A stretch of DNA of 32,851 nucleotides from Planctomycetaceae bacterium (GTDB lineage: Bacteria; Planctomycetota; Planctomycetia; Planctomycetales; Planctomycetaceae), in NCBI GenBank assembly GCA_028284145.1, contig JANQSH010000169.1, forward strand, positions 1-32,851, written 5' to 3'. The position numbers and the translations under genes are program-made. This document shows positions 18,581-27,239 of the stretch, piece by piece. Each line of letters starts with the position of its first letter. Positions within the stretch are counted from its first letter, which is position 1. The notes below the pieces were generated by a model, which made no database searches, was not told the origin of the DNA, and saw nothing but the letters and a program-made list of their open reading frames with translations.

Positions 18581-18773
18581 CAGCCTACATGAGACACTTC
18601 TGCCAGCGAATGACCAAGGCAACTCAATCGGACAGCGGACCATCAGGAAGACGCCCGAATCGTCGAAAACGTTTCTGATGATTTAACAACTGGTTTAACA
18701 ACCTGTTGAATTACCGAAATGCAGCCGCTCCGGTTCACTAATTTATTCATTCACCTTTTCGTTTGGGCTGGAT

Positions 18774-19403
18774 TCACGACTTGTGTGGCAACATGACTGC
18801 GGTGGCACAGAATCCGATCAGGAGACCGAACACCACATTGATGCCGGGAGCAATGCCAACGCTGACAAACATGAAAGCAACGAAGCAGGTTATCGCGGAC
18901 AGAAGGAGCAAGACGATACGCAGGATAACGTCTCCAATCCCTCGCATCTGGAACATCTCGACAGCAATCCCAACTCCTGCACCGGCCGACGCGATTACCA
19001 GGGTAAGAGATGAAAACGAAGCAAGCCGATTTGAGATGTCATGAATGAAATCCTCATTGGCCGCATCACCACCAGCCTGCTGCATGATTACGGCGTACAC
19101 GAAGACGGCAAACGGCAGGACAGCGGCGCATACACGTTTGTATCCTTCGACGGTATCAGTTTTGAAACCCTCTTCCGTAATTCGAAGGATGTTCTTGAGG
19201 AGGGTCCAAAAAACGATAATTACCGCGACGGGAGTCAGAAAGTAATTGAAGACCCAGCGAACGATCACGAACGGGTTTTCTTTTATCGTGCCGAAGGAAC
19301 CACCATATGTTTGTTCATAAGCATTACAACCTGAGAAGAGTACGCACACAACAGCAACCACGAAAAGAGACTGTTTTGGTAAAGAATGTAAACGATACAT
19401 CAT
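18774..19403 (-). CDS. Polytopic membrane lipoprotein of unknown function
   Basis: I do not recognise a family. The 209-residue protein starts with a signal peptide and a lipobox (VLFSGC, Cys at about residue 26), then has about five hydrophobic segments: roughly 45-70, 90-108, 128-148, 155-178 and 185-203. The combination of a lipoprotein signal with several membrane segments is uncommon. A plausible promoter lies upstream (19469-19497). There is no strong ribosome binding site before the tandem ATGs at 19403/19400. It is probably an island cargo gene. Confidence 0.6.
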   Translation of the reverse strand: MMYRLHSLPKQSLFVVAVVCVLFSGCNAYEQTYGGSFGTIKENPFVIVRWVFNYFLTPVAVIIVFWTLLKNILRITEEGFKTDTVEGYKRVCAAVLPFAVFVYAVIMQQAGGDAANEDFIHDISNRLASFSSLTLVIASAGAGVGIAVEMFQMRGIGDVILRIVLLLLSAITCFVAFMFVSVGIAPGINVVFGLLIGFCATAVMLPHKS

Positions 19404-19468
19404 GGCAGAAACGATGACGTAGCATTGGTGGACTAAGAATTCATTGACCCTCTTGCGGTAACATTTTG

Positions 19469-19497
19469 ATTGTATTTAACTCTGTACACATTTACAA
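19469..19497 (-). promoter_or_regulatory. Candidate sigma-70 type promoter for the membrane lipoprotein gene
   Basis: On the minus strand TTGTAA (19497-19492) and TACAAT (19474-19469) are separated by exactly 17 bp, within a locally AT-rich stretch. It points at the gene starting at 19403, with a leader of about 60 bp. Confidence 0.45.
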
Positions 19498-19515
19498 GTA
19501 GTAAATTTAAGGTAG

Positions 19516-19722
19516 AGTCTTTTTCAGAAAGCCAGCGTCCACGCGCTTGACTCACGAACGGGCGAGTGGATTCGCCTCGAAGAGATGGGTGAACATGAGG
19601 TTGAAGCGTTTCTGACGTATATCTTCCATCAAACCCCGGTTGCCAAACTACCACGGAAAACACAACCGCAAAATTTTCCTTGGCGCGCCGACTCATCCCG
19701 GTATGCTGAACTCAAAGGTTGA
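19516..19722 (+). pseudogene. Possible tyrosine-recombinase N-terminal remnant
   Basis: This open stretch has no start codon near its left end. It contains EEMGEHEVEAFLTYIFHQTPVA, resembling the MGEAEVEAFLTHLA block of the SAM-like N-terminal domain of integron-type integrases. The rest of the recombinase is absent and the frame ends 10 bp before repeat copy 6. The match is short, so the call is tentative. It fits the neighbouring tRNA, XRE and excisionase-like genes as part of a decayed mobile element. Confidence 0.35.
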
Positions 19723-19731
19723 ATGGTTTCC

Positions 19732-19832
19732 AGAGCAGTTTACTTTCTGGTGTGACGCCTCTGGCTCGTGGGGATCTCCATTTGCAGGTCTAACGACGCT
19801 CATCGTGGCACGAGAAAGCGTAATACGCTCTA
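19732..19832 (+). repeat. Interspersed palindromic repeat, copy 6
   Basis: Full-length copy, one of the best preserved: AGAGCAGTTTACTTTCTGG at the left, GGCTCGTGGGGATC in the centre and AAAGCGTAATACGCTCTA at the right. The right flank has TA; the left flank is CC, so only one side keeps the TA. Confidence 0.87.
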
Positions 19833-20055
19833 CGATCAACATTCCGTCTCTCTCTGCGGGCCGGATTTCGCATCGAATGCGTCCAGTGGATGAGTTTCCG
19901 CAATTTTCAAAATTTCATGGCCGGCTTCCCAGTCTTATGACAATCCTCTGTCAACTCTGGTGTGGGACTCTGCGGAAGTCTCATGAATTTGTGCGCAGAT
20001 CGTCCGCCCCGACGCACGCCAGTCGCTTCAAACATTCTTGAAAAAAGGAAACATC

Positions 20056-21639
20056 ATGAGAACGACTTACCTGTTTCTTGTCGGGATGATCGCCACCGCG
20101 ATGCCCGATGCCTCGCTGATGGCACAGAACGCACCGGCGCTGGATCGCGTTGATGTCACCCGCTGGTCATTGTCGCATGGACGACTGGACAGACTGAGAC
20201 TACCCGGCCTTTACTCGCCCGCCAATCCCAAGGGAGCGTACATTTACGGAATCAGTCCACCACCAGTTGATCCGAATGGTAATCCCGTGACGACTGTTCC
20301 CGGTTATACGGCCATCCCGACCCCGACGAACCCTGATGGTGGCCTGCCTCCGGGCGTTCTGAGTCTCATTGCTGCATCACCAACTCCACTGCGAATCACG
20401 CTCGATAACGATGGGGATGGGGAAGCGGATGATCCCGAAGACAACGCTCTGGTGATGGCTGGTGTGCTCATTCCCAGTTGTTTTTCCCTGGTCGTTGCAG
20501 AAGGCGCACCACCCCCGAACGCGGTCAGCCTCTTCTGGAACGCACCGATACCGCTGAATGGAAGCGGTAACTTCTATGCCACGGTCTCCATTCCGAACGC
20601 TGATCCGAAACGGAACATCGTCGCTGGACAGCAGTTGATTACGCGTCTGCAGCATGAAAGCTACATCGCGAACTCGGTTATTTACGAAGCACCCGATGTC
20701 GGAAACGTGATTGTTGATAACGAACTGGACGGCGGAACAACACAACTCTCCGTCTACTCTTACGCGGGGGGAGATACGCGAACGCGGCGACCTCGAAGTG
20801 GTATCCAGAGCCGGCGTGTCGGCTATGCCAATCCGATCGCGTTGGAGATTGTCGAAGTCAAACAGGCATTGAATGAATATGGTAGACAACGCGTCTGGGT
20901 GAGGGCCGATATCAGCCCGTTGTTTGAACCGATCGCCACCACACGTATTCGCTGGGCGGTCGAAGGGAATACCGGAACACGCATCGCCGATGTGGTCGGC
21001 ACAAACGCCTTTGCCTTCGACATTCCGCTCGCACCACCGCCGCAACCGGAACGGATCGATGCGGAGGTTGAAGAGCGACTCGTCAAGGTGACGGCTGTTG
21101 CCACCAGTGCCGGACCAGGCCTGGTTCCCATCGTTGCTCCGCTACCTTTCGTCAATCCTGTTCCGCCGCAACGCCAATCGGTGGGACTTTCGACGTTTCA
21201 CAGCACCGGTTGCACACTCTCCGATACCGAAGCGATCAAGATTAAACTGGTCGATGAACTGGAGCATGACTGCGAACGTTCGATTCTGATTCTGCTTGAC
21301 GCCTCGGGCAGTATGAGTAACGACGGAAAAATGGCCAAGGCGAAAGCGGCCGCCAGCCGCGTGCTGACACGGCTGGGTCCTGGTACCGAAGTCGCGTTGA
21401 TCGTTTTCTATTCCTGCGGGAACATCAAAGTCGAGCACGAATTCACAACGGAACATTCCAGGGTCGTGGCGATTTTGCCGCGAATTAAACCGTCCGGAGG
21501 AACTCCGCTGGCAGCCGCAACGCGTTATGGAAAAGACTATCTCCGTAATCATGCCCGCGGAAAATCGCGCGAGTTGATCATCCTCTCCGACGGACAGGAA
21601 ACCTGTGGTGGTGATCCGGTGCTGGAAGCTTCACGCTGA
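20056..21639 (+). CDS. Exported VWA-domain protein, N-terminal part of a split VWA domain
   Basis: This 527-residue protein starts at an ATG preceded by AAAGGAAA; an earlier in-frame TTG at 20038 is less likely. A signal peptide (about 1-24, cleavage near AQN) suggests export. Residues 25-390 are an unrecognised beta-rich region with a DNDGDGEADD acidic stretch that may bind calcium. A VWA domain follows, with the metal-site motif DASGS beginning at D415, the helix KAKAAASRVLTRLG, the second metal loop SGGTPL and LIILSDGQETCGGDP. The protein then stops (EASR, TGA), so the last strand and helix of a VWA fold are missing. The missing part appears at the start of the next gene. Binding partner unknown. 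Confidence 0.75.
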   Translation: MRTTYLFLVGMIATAMPDASLMAQNAPALDRVDVTRWSLSHGRLDRLRLPGLYSPANPKGAYIYGISPPPVDPNGNPVTTVPGYTAIPTPTNPDGGLPPGVLSLIAASPTPLRITLDNDGDGEADDPEDNALVMAGVLIPSCFSLVVAEGAPPPNAVSLFWNAPIPLNGSGNFYATVSIPNADPKRNIVAGQQLITRLQHESYIANSVIYEAPDVGNVIVDNELDGGTTQLSVYSYAGGDTRTRRPRSGIQSRRVGYANPIALEIVEVKQALNEYGRQRVWVRADISPLFEPIATTRIRWAVEGNTGTRIADVVGTNAFAFDIPLAPPPQPERIDAEVEERLVKVTAVATSAGPGLVPIVAPLPFVNPVPPQRQSVGLSTFHSTGCTLSDTEAIKIKLVDELEHDCERSILILLDASGSMSNDGKMAKAKAAASRVLTRLGPGTEVALIVFYSCGNIKVEHEFTTEHSRVVAILPRIKPSGGTPLAAATRYGKDYLRNHARGKSRELIILSDGQETCGGDPVLEASR

Positions 21640-21683
21640 CATGTGTCTTCAAGAAATAAAGATAACGATAAGGAAACATTATT

Positions 21684-23396
21684 ATGAATCGAATGATCAA
21701 CCATTCTCTTCTGGCTCTGCTTGCAGCGGGGCTTCTGATGCCCATTGCACAAGGACAGGACGAACAACCGAAACCGGAACCAAATCCGATCAAAATCACA
21801 GTGATTGGTTTCGCCGTCGACCAGGCCACACAAACGCAATTGCAGAACATGGCCAAGGCGGGCAACGGACAGTTTCTTTCTGCGGATGACGAGAACGGCC
21901 TGCTCAATGCGCTCGGCACGGCAACCGGTGTCGACGTCGGCGTGCGGAACTCCAAAGAAGTTGAACCAAACAACGACAAAGGAACGAGCACAGCGATCTA
22001 CCATCGTGGCAACATCACTGCTCAGATCAAACCGGAACGCGATGTCGACGTCTATGTGATGGAGGTTGACCAGGGCGGATTGCTCGACGTCAAAATCACA
22101 AACGTTCCACCCGAGTTGGCATTAAAAGTGGCGGTCCATAGTGCAGATGGCTATTCGCAAGGCAACACGCTTGCGCCGTTGCGGGAAGGTGCGGAGACAA
22201 CCGGGCAGTTTGGCATCAGGAGTCCCGGTCGCTATTTCCTGACCGTTTACGATGCCAACAAAAGGGCGTCGGATCAGAACTACACTCTGAATCTCGACTT
22301 TCATGCCTGCGATGGTCACGAGCCGAATGACAAGAACATGGTGGCCAAGGCGATTTCCCATACCGGCGAAGTGTTCGGCAATATTCTGCCCATCAAAGAT
22401 CTGGATATCTATGAGGTTGAGGTCGACCAATGTGGCATGCTGGAAGTGGCTGTCACCGATGTCGCCCCTGAACTCGACCTGCTGGTGCATGTTTACGACA
22501 TGGAAGGGTATTCCATGGGTTCTTTGGCTCCGTTGCGTGCCGGTGCCGAAACACGCGGTTTCATCAAGTTGCCGGAACCGGGCGTCTACCGCATCCACGT
22601 CTACGATTCCGGGTCGAATGGGTTCAGTTCGCAGCTTTACAAGCTGGCAACCAAGTTCCACGCCGGCGACGATATGGAACGCAACGACAAACGAAAAACC
22701 GCGACTTTAACCGAACTGCAGGCGGATCTCGATCCGACGATCAATCCCGCTGGCGACGTCGACATTTTCACGTTCCGCGTACCACGTCGGGGCAGTGTGA
22801 AAATCGATGTCACCAACGTGCCGGGCAATCTGGCGATCAAAACATTGCTTTATGACGGCAACGGTTACTCGCATGGTTCTGCCACACCATTGGCCGAGGG
22901 AGGCGAAACCAAAGCAGTGTACGATTTGCCGGATGAAGGACGATACTTCCTGCATGTTCACGCAACCGACAAGACGAAGTGGAATGCACAACCGTATCAT
23001 CTCCAGATCGCCTACCAGCCGGGTGATGCGAATGAATCCAATGAGAATAAAACGTCTGCCACGAAGATCAGTGTCGGATCGACTGTCAATGGCACGCTCA
23101 ACCCGAAGGGGGATGTCGATCTGTACCGCATAGTTCTCAACGACACGGGGGAATACGAAGTCAACATTCCTGGCGTGAAGGAGTTGGATATCGTCTGCTA
23201 CGTTACGGATGAGGCGGGGTATTCCAAAGGAACATTGAAGCCACTGGCAGTCGGAGGCGATACGATCGGCAAGTTCACGGCGTCAAAACCGGGTCGGTAT
23301 TACGTGCACGTTTATGACAATGGCAAAGATGCCCGCTCGACGAACCCTTACCAGATGACCATTCGCCTGACGAGGAAAGTGGAGAAGTCGAACTGA
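21684..23396 (+). CDS. Exported protein with VWA C-terminal segment and four PPC-like repeats
   Basis: The protein has 570 residues and a signal peptide (about 1-24, AQGQ). Residues 36-80 (IKITVIGFAVDQATQTQLQ, then NGQFLSADDENGLLNAL) are the closing strand and helix of a VWA domain, without the metal site. Four repeats follow, starting with E[PSR]N[DE] at residues 94, 213, 332 and 451, a period of exactly 119. Each contains a GDVD[IL]Y-like block, a GYS.G block and a PGRYFLHVYD-like end, the pattern of bacterial pre-peptidase C-terminal (PPC) beta-sandwich domains. It lies 44 bp after the VWA gene with its own ribosome binding site (AAGGAAA), so the two are probably co-transcribed and may act as partners. 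Confidence 0.78.
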   Translation: MNRMINHSLLALLAAGLLMPIAQGQDEQPKPEPNPIKITVIGFAVDQATQTQLQNMAKAGNGQFLSADDENGLLNALGTATGVDVGVRNSKEVEPNNDKGTSTAIYHRGNITAQIKPERDVDVYVMEVDQGGLLDVKITNVPPELALKVAVHSADGYSQGNTLAPLREGAETTGQFGIRSPGRYFLTVYDANKRASDQNYTLNLDFHACDGHEPNDKNMVAKAISHTGEVFGNILPIKDLDIYEVEVDQCGMLEVAVTDVAPELDLLVHVYDMEGYSMGSLAPLRAGAETRGFIKLPEPGVYRIHVYDSGSNGFSSQLYKLATKFHAGDDMERNDKRKTATLTELQADLDPTINPAGDVDIFTFRVPRRGSVKIDVTNVPGNLAIKTLLYDGNGYSHGSATPLAEGGETKAVYDLPDEGRYFLHVHATDKTKWNAQPYHLQIAYQPGDANESNENKTSATKISVGSTVNGTLNPKGDVDLYRIVLNDTGEYEVNIPGVKELDIVCYVTDEAGYSKGTLKPLAVGGDTIGKFTASKPGRYYVHVYDNGKDARSTNPYQMTIRLTRKVEKSN

Positions 23397-23436
23397 CGTC
23401 TGGCCTTGAAGAGTTTGGATTCTGAATCGCCCGGCA

Positions 23437-23464
23437 GACATGTTCTCGCGAGCATGAGCATGTC
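23437..23464. repeat. Imperfect inverted repeat between the PPC gene and the kinase gene
   Basis: GACATG and CATGTC flank a core containing CTCGCGAG. It could act as a weak terminator or an operator; no T-run follows it. Confidence 0.3.
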
Positions 23465-23617
23465 ACTTGACCGGAAAAGTGTGACAGTTTTCGCTCTATA
23501 CTCAAACGCGAAGGCACGTTACATTGAAAGAAGTGTCGTGCATTACTGATACGACCAGACTCATAACACGCCAGATACACAGTCTCTGGTCTATTCCTTC
23601 GGTTCTCCGAGCTTTTC

Positions 23618-25423
23618 ATGTCGTACCGTACTTTCAAGCGATTGCTTGGCGAAACCAGTTTGGAGCGAAAATGCCGCTTCCTGCTGGGGGGAGGGTTGTT
23701 GTTACTGATCAGCACGAGTTTCGCTTTTTACTGGTGGCGGAACAGCGGGCTGGTTTATGAACAGAACAAGACGACCGCACGCAGTCTTGTCTGGCCCGCG
23801 TTGTGGGAGAAGCATCTGAAATGGGCGAAGGAAGAGAACGATGCCGTCAATTGGTTGCCACAAGATAAAATTGATGTCGAACAACTCGCATCCTCGTTGA
23901 AGCCGGAGGATGTGCGAGAGTATTCGTGGGATCTGTTCATGGCCGATCTTTCGTCGGCGAATGCAGCTCAGCGCCCCGATGACGAGGCGGGTTACGATGC
24001 ACTGGCGAAACTGAAGCAGGGCGAACCGGAGATCATCAGCGTGTTGGATGACATTGGTGAGTATCATTACTATTCACCAGTGTACGCTTCCCGAAGTTGT
24101 ATCTCCTGTCATATCGAACGAGACCCCGATTTGAAGTCGGGTGACTTGATGGGCATGGTGAAAATCACGATGTCCATCGACGATACCAAAGAGGCGCTCG
24201 CCTGGAATCGTGCCATGTTGATTGCCACGGCAATCATCACGGCTTTTCTGGCGATGTTGGCATCGTATGCGATCGTGCGATATGTCATCGTCAAGCCGGT
24301 GTTGCACTTAAAAGACGTCAGTGACGAAATCACGCGCGGGAATTTGGGATTACGCGCCGATATTCGGACGGGTGATGAATTTGAAGAGTTGAGCCACGCG
24401 TTTAATCGCATGTTGCGGCACCTCGTTACGGTGCAGGATGAATTGCGAAACGTGAATACCGATCTCGATTCCAAGGTGGATGAACTGGCACACGTGAACC
24501 TGAAACTGTACGAGTTGAATAAGGTCAAAGATGGGTTTTTGGCAACGATGAGCCATGAATTGCGCACTCCGCTGACGAGCATTCTCGGATTCAGCGACGT
24601 CCTCGCGGGTTCGGACAATCTGACCGGGAAACAGGAGCGATTTGTCCGGCACATTCAGACATCCGGCCGCGACTTGCAGGTCTTGATCAATGACATTCTT
24701 GATCTTGCAAAAATCGAAAGCGGCAAGATGGACCTGCAGGTTGTTGATTTTTCGCTGGATGATCTTGTCCAACGTCAAGTCGGATCGATGCAACCCCAGG
24801 CGTCCAGGAAGAACATCGAGTTGACGTGTGAGATCGAAACGGACTTGCCAACGATGCAGCAGGACAGCGTCAAGTTACAACAGATTTTGAATAATCTGCT
24901 TTCCAACGCCGTCAAGTTCACACCTGAAGGAGGACGCGTGCAGGTTCTGGCACACCGCTTCAATGAGGAGATAGTCGAGATTGTCGTGCAGGACACGGGC
25001 ATCGGCATTCCGCTGGAAGAGCAGGAAACGATCTTCGAGAAATTCCGGCAGGGACGTTCGGTTCCCGGTCAAGCTGACACCATGACGCGCGAATATGGTG
25101 GTACCGGGTTGGGACTTTCCATCGTGATGGAATTGTCGAAACTGCTGGGGGGAGTTGTCTTTCTGGAAAGTGAATTTGGGAAGGGGAGTACATTTGTTGT
25201 ACAGGTTCCCATTGTAACTGAACCGACGTCGAATTTCGGCCCCTCCCCCAGCGCCATCAACGCTGGTCCTGCGAATTCCGAGACCGCACTCCCATCGGCG
25301 ACTTCTCCCAGGAAGCGGGAAGTGGTGGAATCCGAGAGGTCAGTTTCCAGTTTGAGCAACTCACCAGCCACATCCGACGCTGGATCGACAGAGGCCGTTT
25401 CGGGCGACGAATCAGCCGCGTGA
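23618..25423 (+). CDS. Sensor histidine kinase with a c-type heme sensing domain
   Basis: This 601-residue transmembrane kinase has a membrane segment at about 22-40, a periplasmic domain at about 41-195 resembling DUF3365 (Tll0287-like), a second membrane segment at about 199-222 and a HAMP domain near 223-275. The sensor domain carries CISCH at 161-165, the covalent heme c attachment motif. The kinase core has the phosphoacceptor block SHELRTPLT (H313), the N-box NNLLSNAVKF (about 425-434), DTGIGIP (459-465) and GGTGLGLSI (494-502). The C-terminal 70 residues are low complexity. It probably senses redox state or a gas; no response regulator is adjacent, so the output is unknown. Confidence 0.9.
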   Translation: MSYRTFKRLLGETSLERKCRFLLGGGLLLLISTSFAFYWWRNSGLVYEQNKTTARSLVWPALWEKHLKWAKEENDAVNWLPQDKIDVEQLASSLKPEDVREYSWDLFMADLSSANAAQRPDDEAGYDALAKLKQGEPEIISVLDDIGEYHYYSPVYASRSCISCHIERDPDLKSGDLMGMVKITMSIDDTKEALAWNRAMLIATAIITAFLAMLASYAIVRYVIVKPVLHLKDVSDEITRGNLGLRADIRTGDEFEELSHAFNRMLRHLVTVQDELRNVNTDLDSKVDELAHVNLKLYELNKVKDGFLATMSHELRTPLTSILGFSDVLAGSDNLTGKQERFVRHIQTSGRDLQVLINDILDLAKIESGKMDLQVVDFSLDDLVQRQVGSMQPQASRKNIELTCEIETDLPTMQQDSVKLQQILNNLLSNAVKFTPEGGRVQVLAHRFNEEIVEIVVQDTGIGIPLEEQETIFEKFRQGRSVPGQADTMTREYGGTGLGLSIVMELSKLLGGVVFLESEFGKGSTFVVQVPIVTEPTSNFGPSPSAINAGPANSETALPSATSPRKREVVESERSVSSLSNSPATSDAGSTEAVSGDESAA

Positions 25424-25613
25424 TTCTTGAAACCGTAATGAAATTGCGAAAGAATCGCCATAACCGTCAGGGAGACATAGGCGCGCCGGAATTTCCTGCC
25501 AGTATCCCCCAGATTCCTGAGTCTGCTCCACTTCGTCAGCCGATAAACTTTTGCGAACCGTGAATTCTTTTTAACCATCGGCACACGGATGTGATCGAGA
25601 AACTTGTGAACCG

Positions 25614-25658
25614 TCAAGACTGAAAATTGGGTTTGATGAAGTTGCAAGGAGTGACAAC
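25614..25658 (-). repeat. 45-bp dispersed repeat, copy A (inverted relative to copy B)
   Basis: Read on the minus strand, this 45-bp segment matches 31792-31836 at 43 of 45 positions. It starts GTTGTC and includes CTTCATCAAACCCAA, ending TCTTGA. It lies between the kinase and the Cys-rich protein gene. On the same strand just beyond it there is an open frame from an ATG at 25578 that reads MVKKNSRFAKVYRLTKW, running antisense into the kinase gene; I do not regard it as supported. Confidence 0.85.
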
Positions 25659-25766
25659 AGAGCCGGTTATGTCAATCCGCACCCCAAAACAAAGCCTTGA
25701 CAAAGCACTGGTTCGACCGGCAGATGTGGATTCATCACCCGGTCGACAGCGATTGGAGCTTTCCCC

Positions 25767-26192
25767 ATGAAGTGGATCTCTTTGACATTCGTGGCGGCTG
25801 TTGTTGCATTCTGTACAACAAACACCGCAGAAGCAGGATTGTTCGACCGTTTGAAGAATCGATGTTGCAATCCATGTGATGTCTGTTGCGATCCCTGTGG
25901 ACCAGTTTGCGATCCCTGTGGCAGTTCCTGCTGTGATCCCTGTGGATGTGCACCGGCACCCGCCTGTTGTGATCCGTGCGGAGGCTGTTGTGGTCAAAGT
26001 CATGGCGTTTACGGACATGCCATTTCAGGAACACCATATGTCGGCGGACGATATGCGGCTTCGGCGACTTATGGCCATCAGCCCGCTCCAATGGTCGATT
26101 ACCCTTCCGGAAACTATGGCTACGGTTACGATTACCGCCACTTTTCCGCCGGTAGTTACAACTTCGTGAACCTCGCAACCAGCTATCGCTGA
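25767..26192 (+). CDS. Secreted cysteine-rich protein with CDPCG repeats
   Basis: The protein has 141 residues and a clear signal peptide (about 1-23, cleaved near AEAG). The mature part has 17 cysteines within about 45 residues, organised as four CDPCG motifs with adjacent Cys pairs, followed by a Gly, Tyr, His and Ser rich tail. No enzyme family fits. Extracellular proteins of this style are common in planctomycetes; a role in a disulfide-linked envelope or in metal binding is inference. Upstream, TTGGAGC may act as ribosome binding site and TTGACA at 25697-25702 as a -35 box. Confidence 0.72.
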   Translation: MKWISLTFVAAVVAFCTTNTAEAGLFDRLKNRCCNPCDVCCDPCGPVCDPCGSSCCDPCGCAPAPACCDPCGGCCGQSHGVYGHAISGTPYVGGRYAASATYGHQPAPMVDYPSGNYGYGYDYRHFSAGSYNFVNLATSYR

Positions 26193-26232
26193 TTTCCAAC
26201 CTCACGGAATTCACTCCGACCGCAAGGCGGAT

Positions 26233-26333
26233 TAGAGCGTATTATGCTCTTCTGTGACGTGATGGACACCGTATTGGCCTGCAAACCAGGTTCTCATGAG
26301 CCAGAGACGTCACACCAGAAGGGAAATTACTCT
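26233..26333 (-). repeat. Interspersed palindromic repeat, copy 7 (inverted)
   Basis: It begins TAGAGCGTATTATGCTCTTCTGTG, keeps the centre GGCCTGCAAACCAGG and TCTCATGAGCCAGAGACG, and ends in CACACCAGAAGGGAAATTACTCT. Left flank TA is present; the right end is a little eroded. It lies 40 bp after the Cys-rich gene. Confidence 0.85.
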
Positions 26334-26779
26334 GGCCTCCTGCTCGATCGACAGCTTCTGCACACAGGAATGCGCAAAACAGCCTGCCGGAAGTAATGAA
26401 TTTTTTATCAAGGACTCTTTGAAAATTTTCAACTCGTGATCAATCGAGTTGAAGATCTCTCCTGCAGCTCCCCCTGACACGGACATCCAGCGTCCGTCCA
26501 TCCGACCTGAACCGTTACGATCGTCACAAACGGTCTTTACGAACGTTCCGAAAATTCTGACTGAATCGAATTCGACGATCAGTCGTATGATTCGGAAGAC
26601 TCCGCTTGCCCCACCTGTCCCGTAGTTGCCGACTGAAATGGCCGATATCCGACACGTCCATCGACAACAAAGCCAAATGATTGGCAACGTCGTCCTGGAA
26701 GCTGTCTTCGTAACGAAACGTATCGGATCAGAGGTTCGCAGGACGCAACCACCCAGATAACCCAGGATGAGTTACATCG
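26334..26779. other. Interval without a supported gene
   Basis: Between repeat copy 7 and the gene at 26780 I see no convincing reading frame. A 125-codon open frame on the minus strand has no ribosome binding site and no recognisable family. The only structured element is a perfect hairpin at 26428-26453. Confidence 0.4.
26428..26453. repeat. Perfect 9-bp inverted repeat (hairpin)
   Basis: TTCAACTCG and CGAGTTGAA flank an 8-bp loop (TGATCAAT). On the minus strand AAAATTTTC follows the stem, so it could weakly terminate transcription. An operator is the alternative. Confidence 0.45.
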
Positions 26780-27073
26780 ATGAGTTTCGACACGCCTGAA
26801 ATTTTTTCCCTCAATGATCTCCGCGAATTCATTCACCGCACGTTGTGCGAAAAGGAAAATCTGCTCGAAGATCAGTTCGAGATGTCAGAAATGCAGTTGC
26901 GCCGCCGAGGACGTGAATGCGGAATTCAATTCTCACTCCACGGCCCCAGATCCGTTCGGCTGGGGGCGATCTGGGTGTCCGACCATAACATGATCTACTT
27001 CTACGATACACAGGGTAGCCGATACCTGAAAGTGCCACTCCGATTCAAACTGGAACTGCCACAGGCCGCCTGA
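26780..27073 (+). CDS. Conserved small protein of unknown function
   Basis: The 97-residue protein reads SFDTPEIFSLNDLREFIHRT then HGPRSVRLGAIWVSDHN. I recall closely similar proteins from other planctomycetes but no assigned function. It has no signal peptide, no membrane segment and no nucleotide-binding motif; the latter half (residues 45-90) looks like a small beta domain ending in KVPLRFKLELP. Its 3' end faces the next gene across a shared terminator. Confidence 0.7.
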   Translation: MSFDTPEIFSLNDLREFIHRTLCEKENLLEDQFEMSEMQLRRRGRECGIQFSLHGPRSVRLGAIWVSDHNMIYFYDTQGSRYLKVPLRFKLELPQAA

Positions 27074-27239
27074 TCTGGCACGCCAGACAACGAAAAAACC
27101 AGACGACGCAAAAGTTCGTAGCGCATTGGCTTCGATTTCAAAATGGTTTGTTGACAGGTATTCACGAACGAGAGTTCCGGTGAATTCACAACACGCAAAA
27201 GTTTTGCGACATCCTGCGCTTTATGGCGCAAAAGAAAAA

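Noticed and set aside
21605..21683. Programmed frameshift joining the VWA and PPC genes
   Set aside because: Two separate frame changes would be needed, and the second gene has its own ribosome binding site and signal peptide, so gene fission is the simpler explanation.
25069..25647. Minus-strand frame antisense to the 3' end of the kinase gene, beginning in the 45-bp repeat
   Set aside because: Most of it is a shadow of the kinase; the 50 codons outside (from 25578) are basic but have no ribosome binding site or known family.
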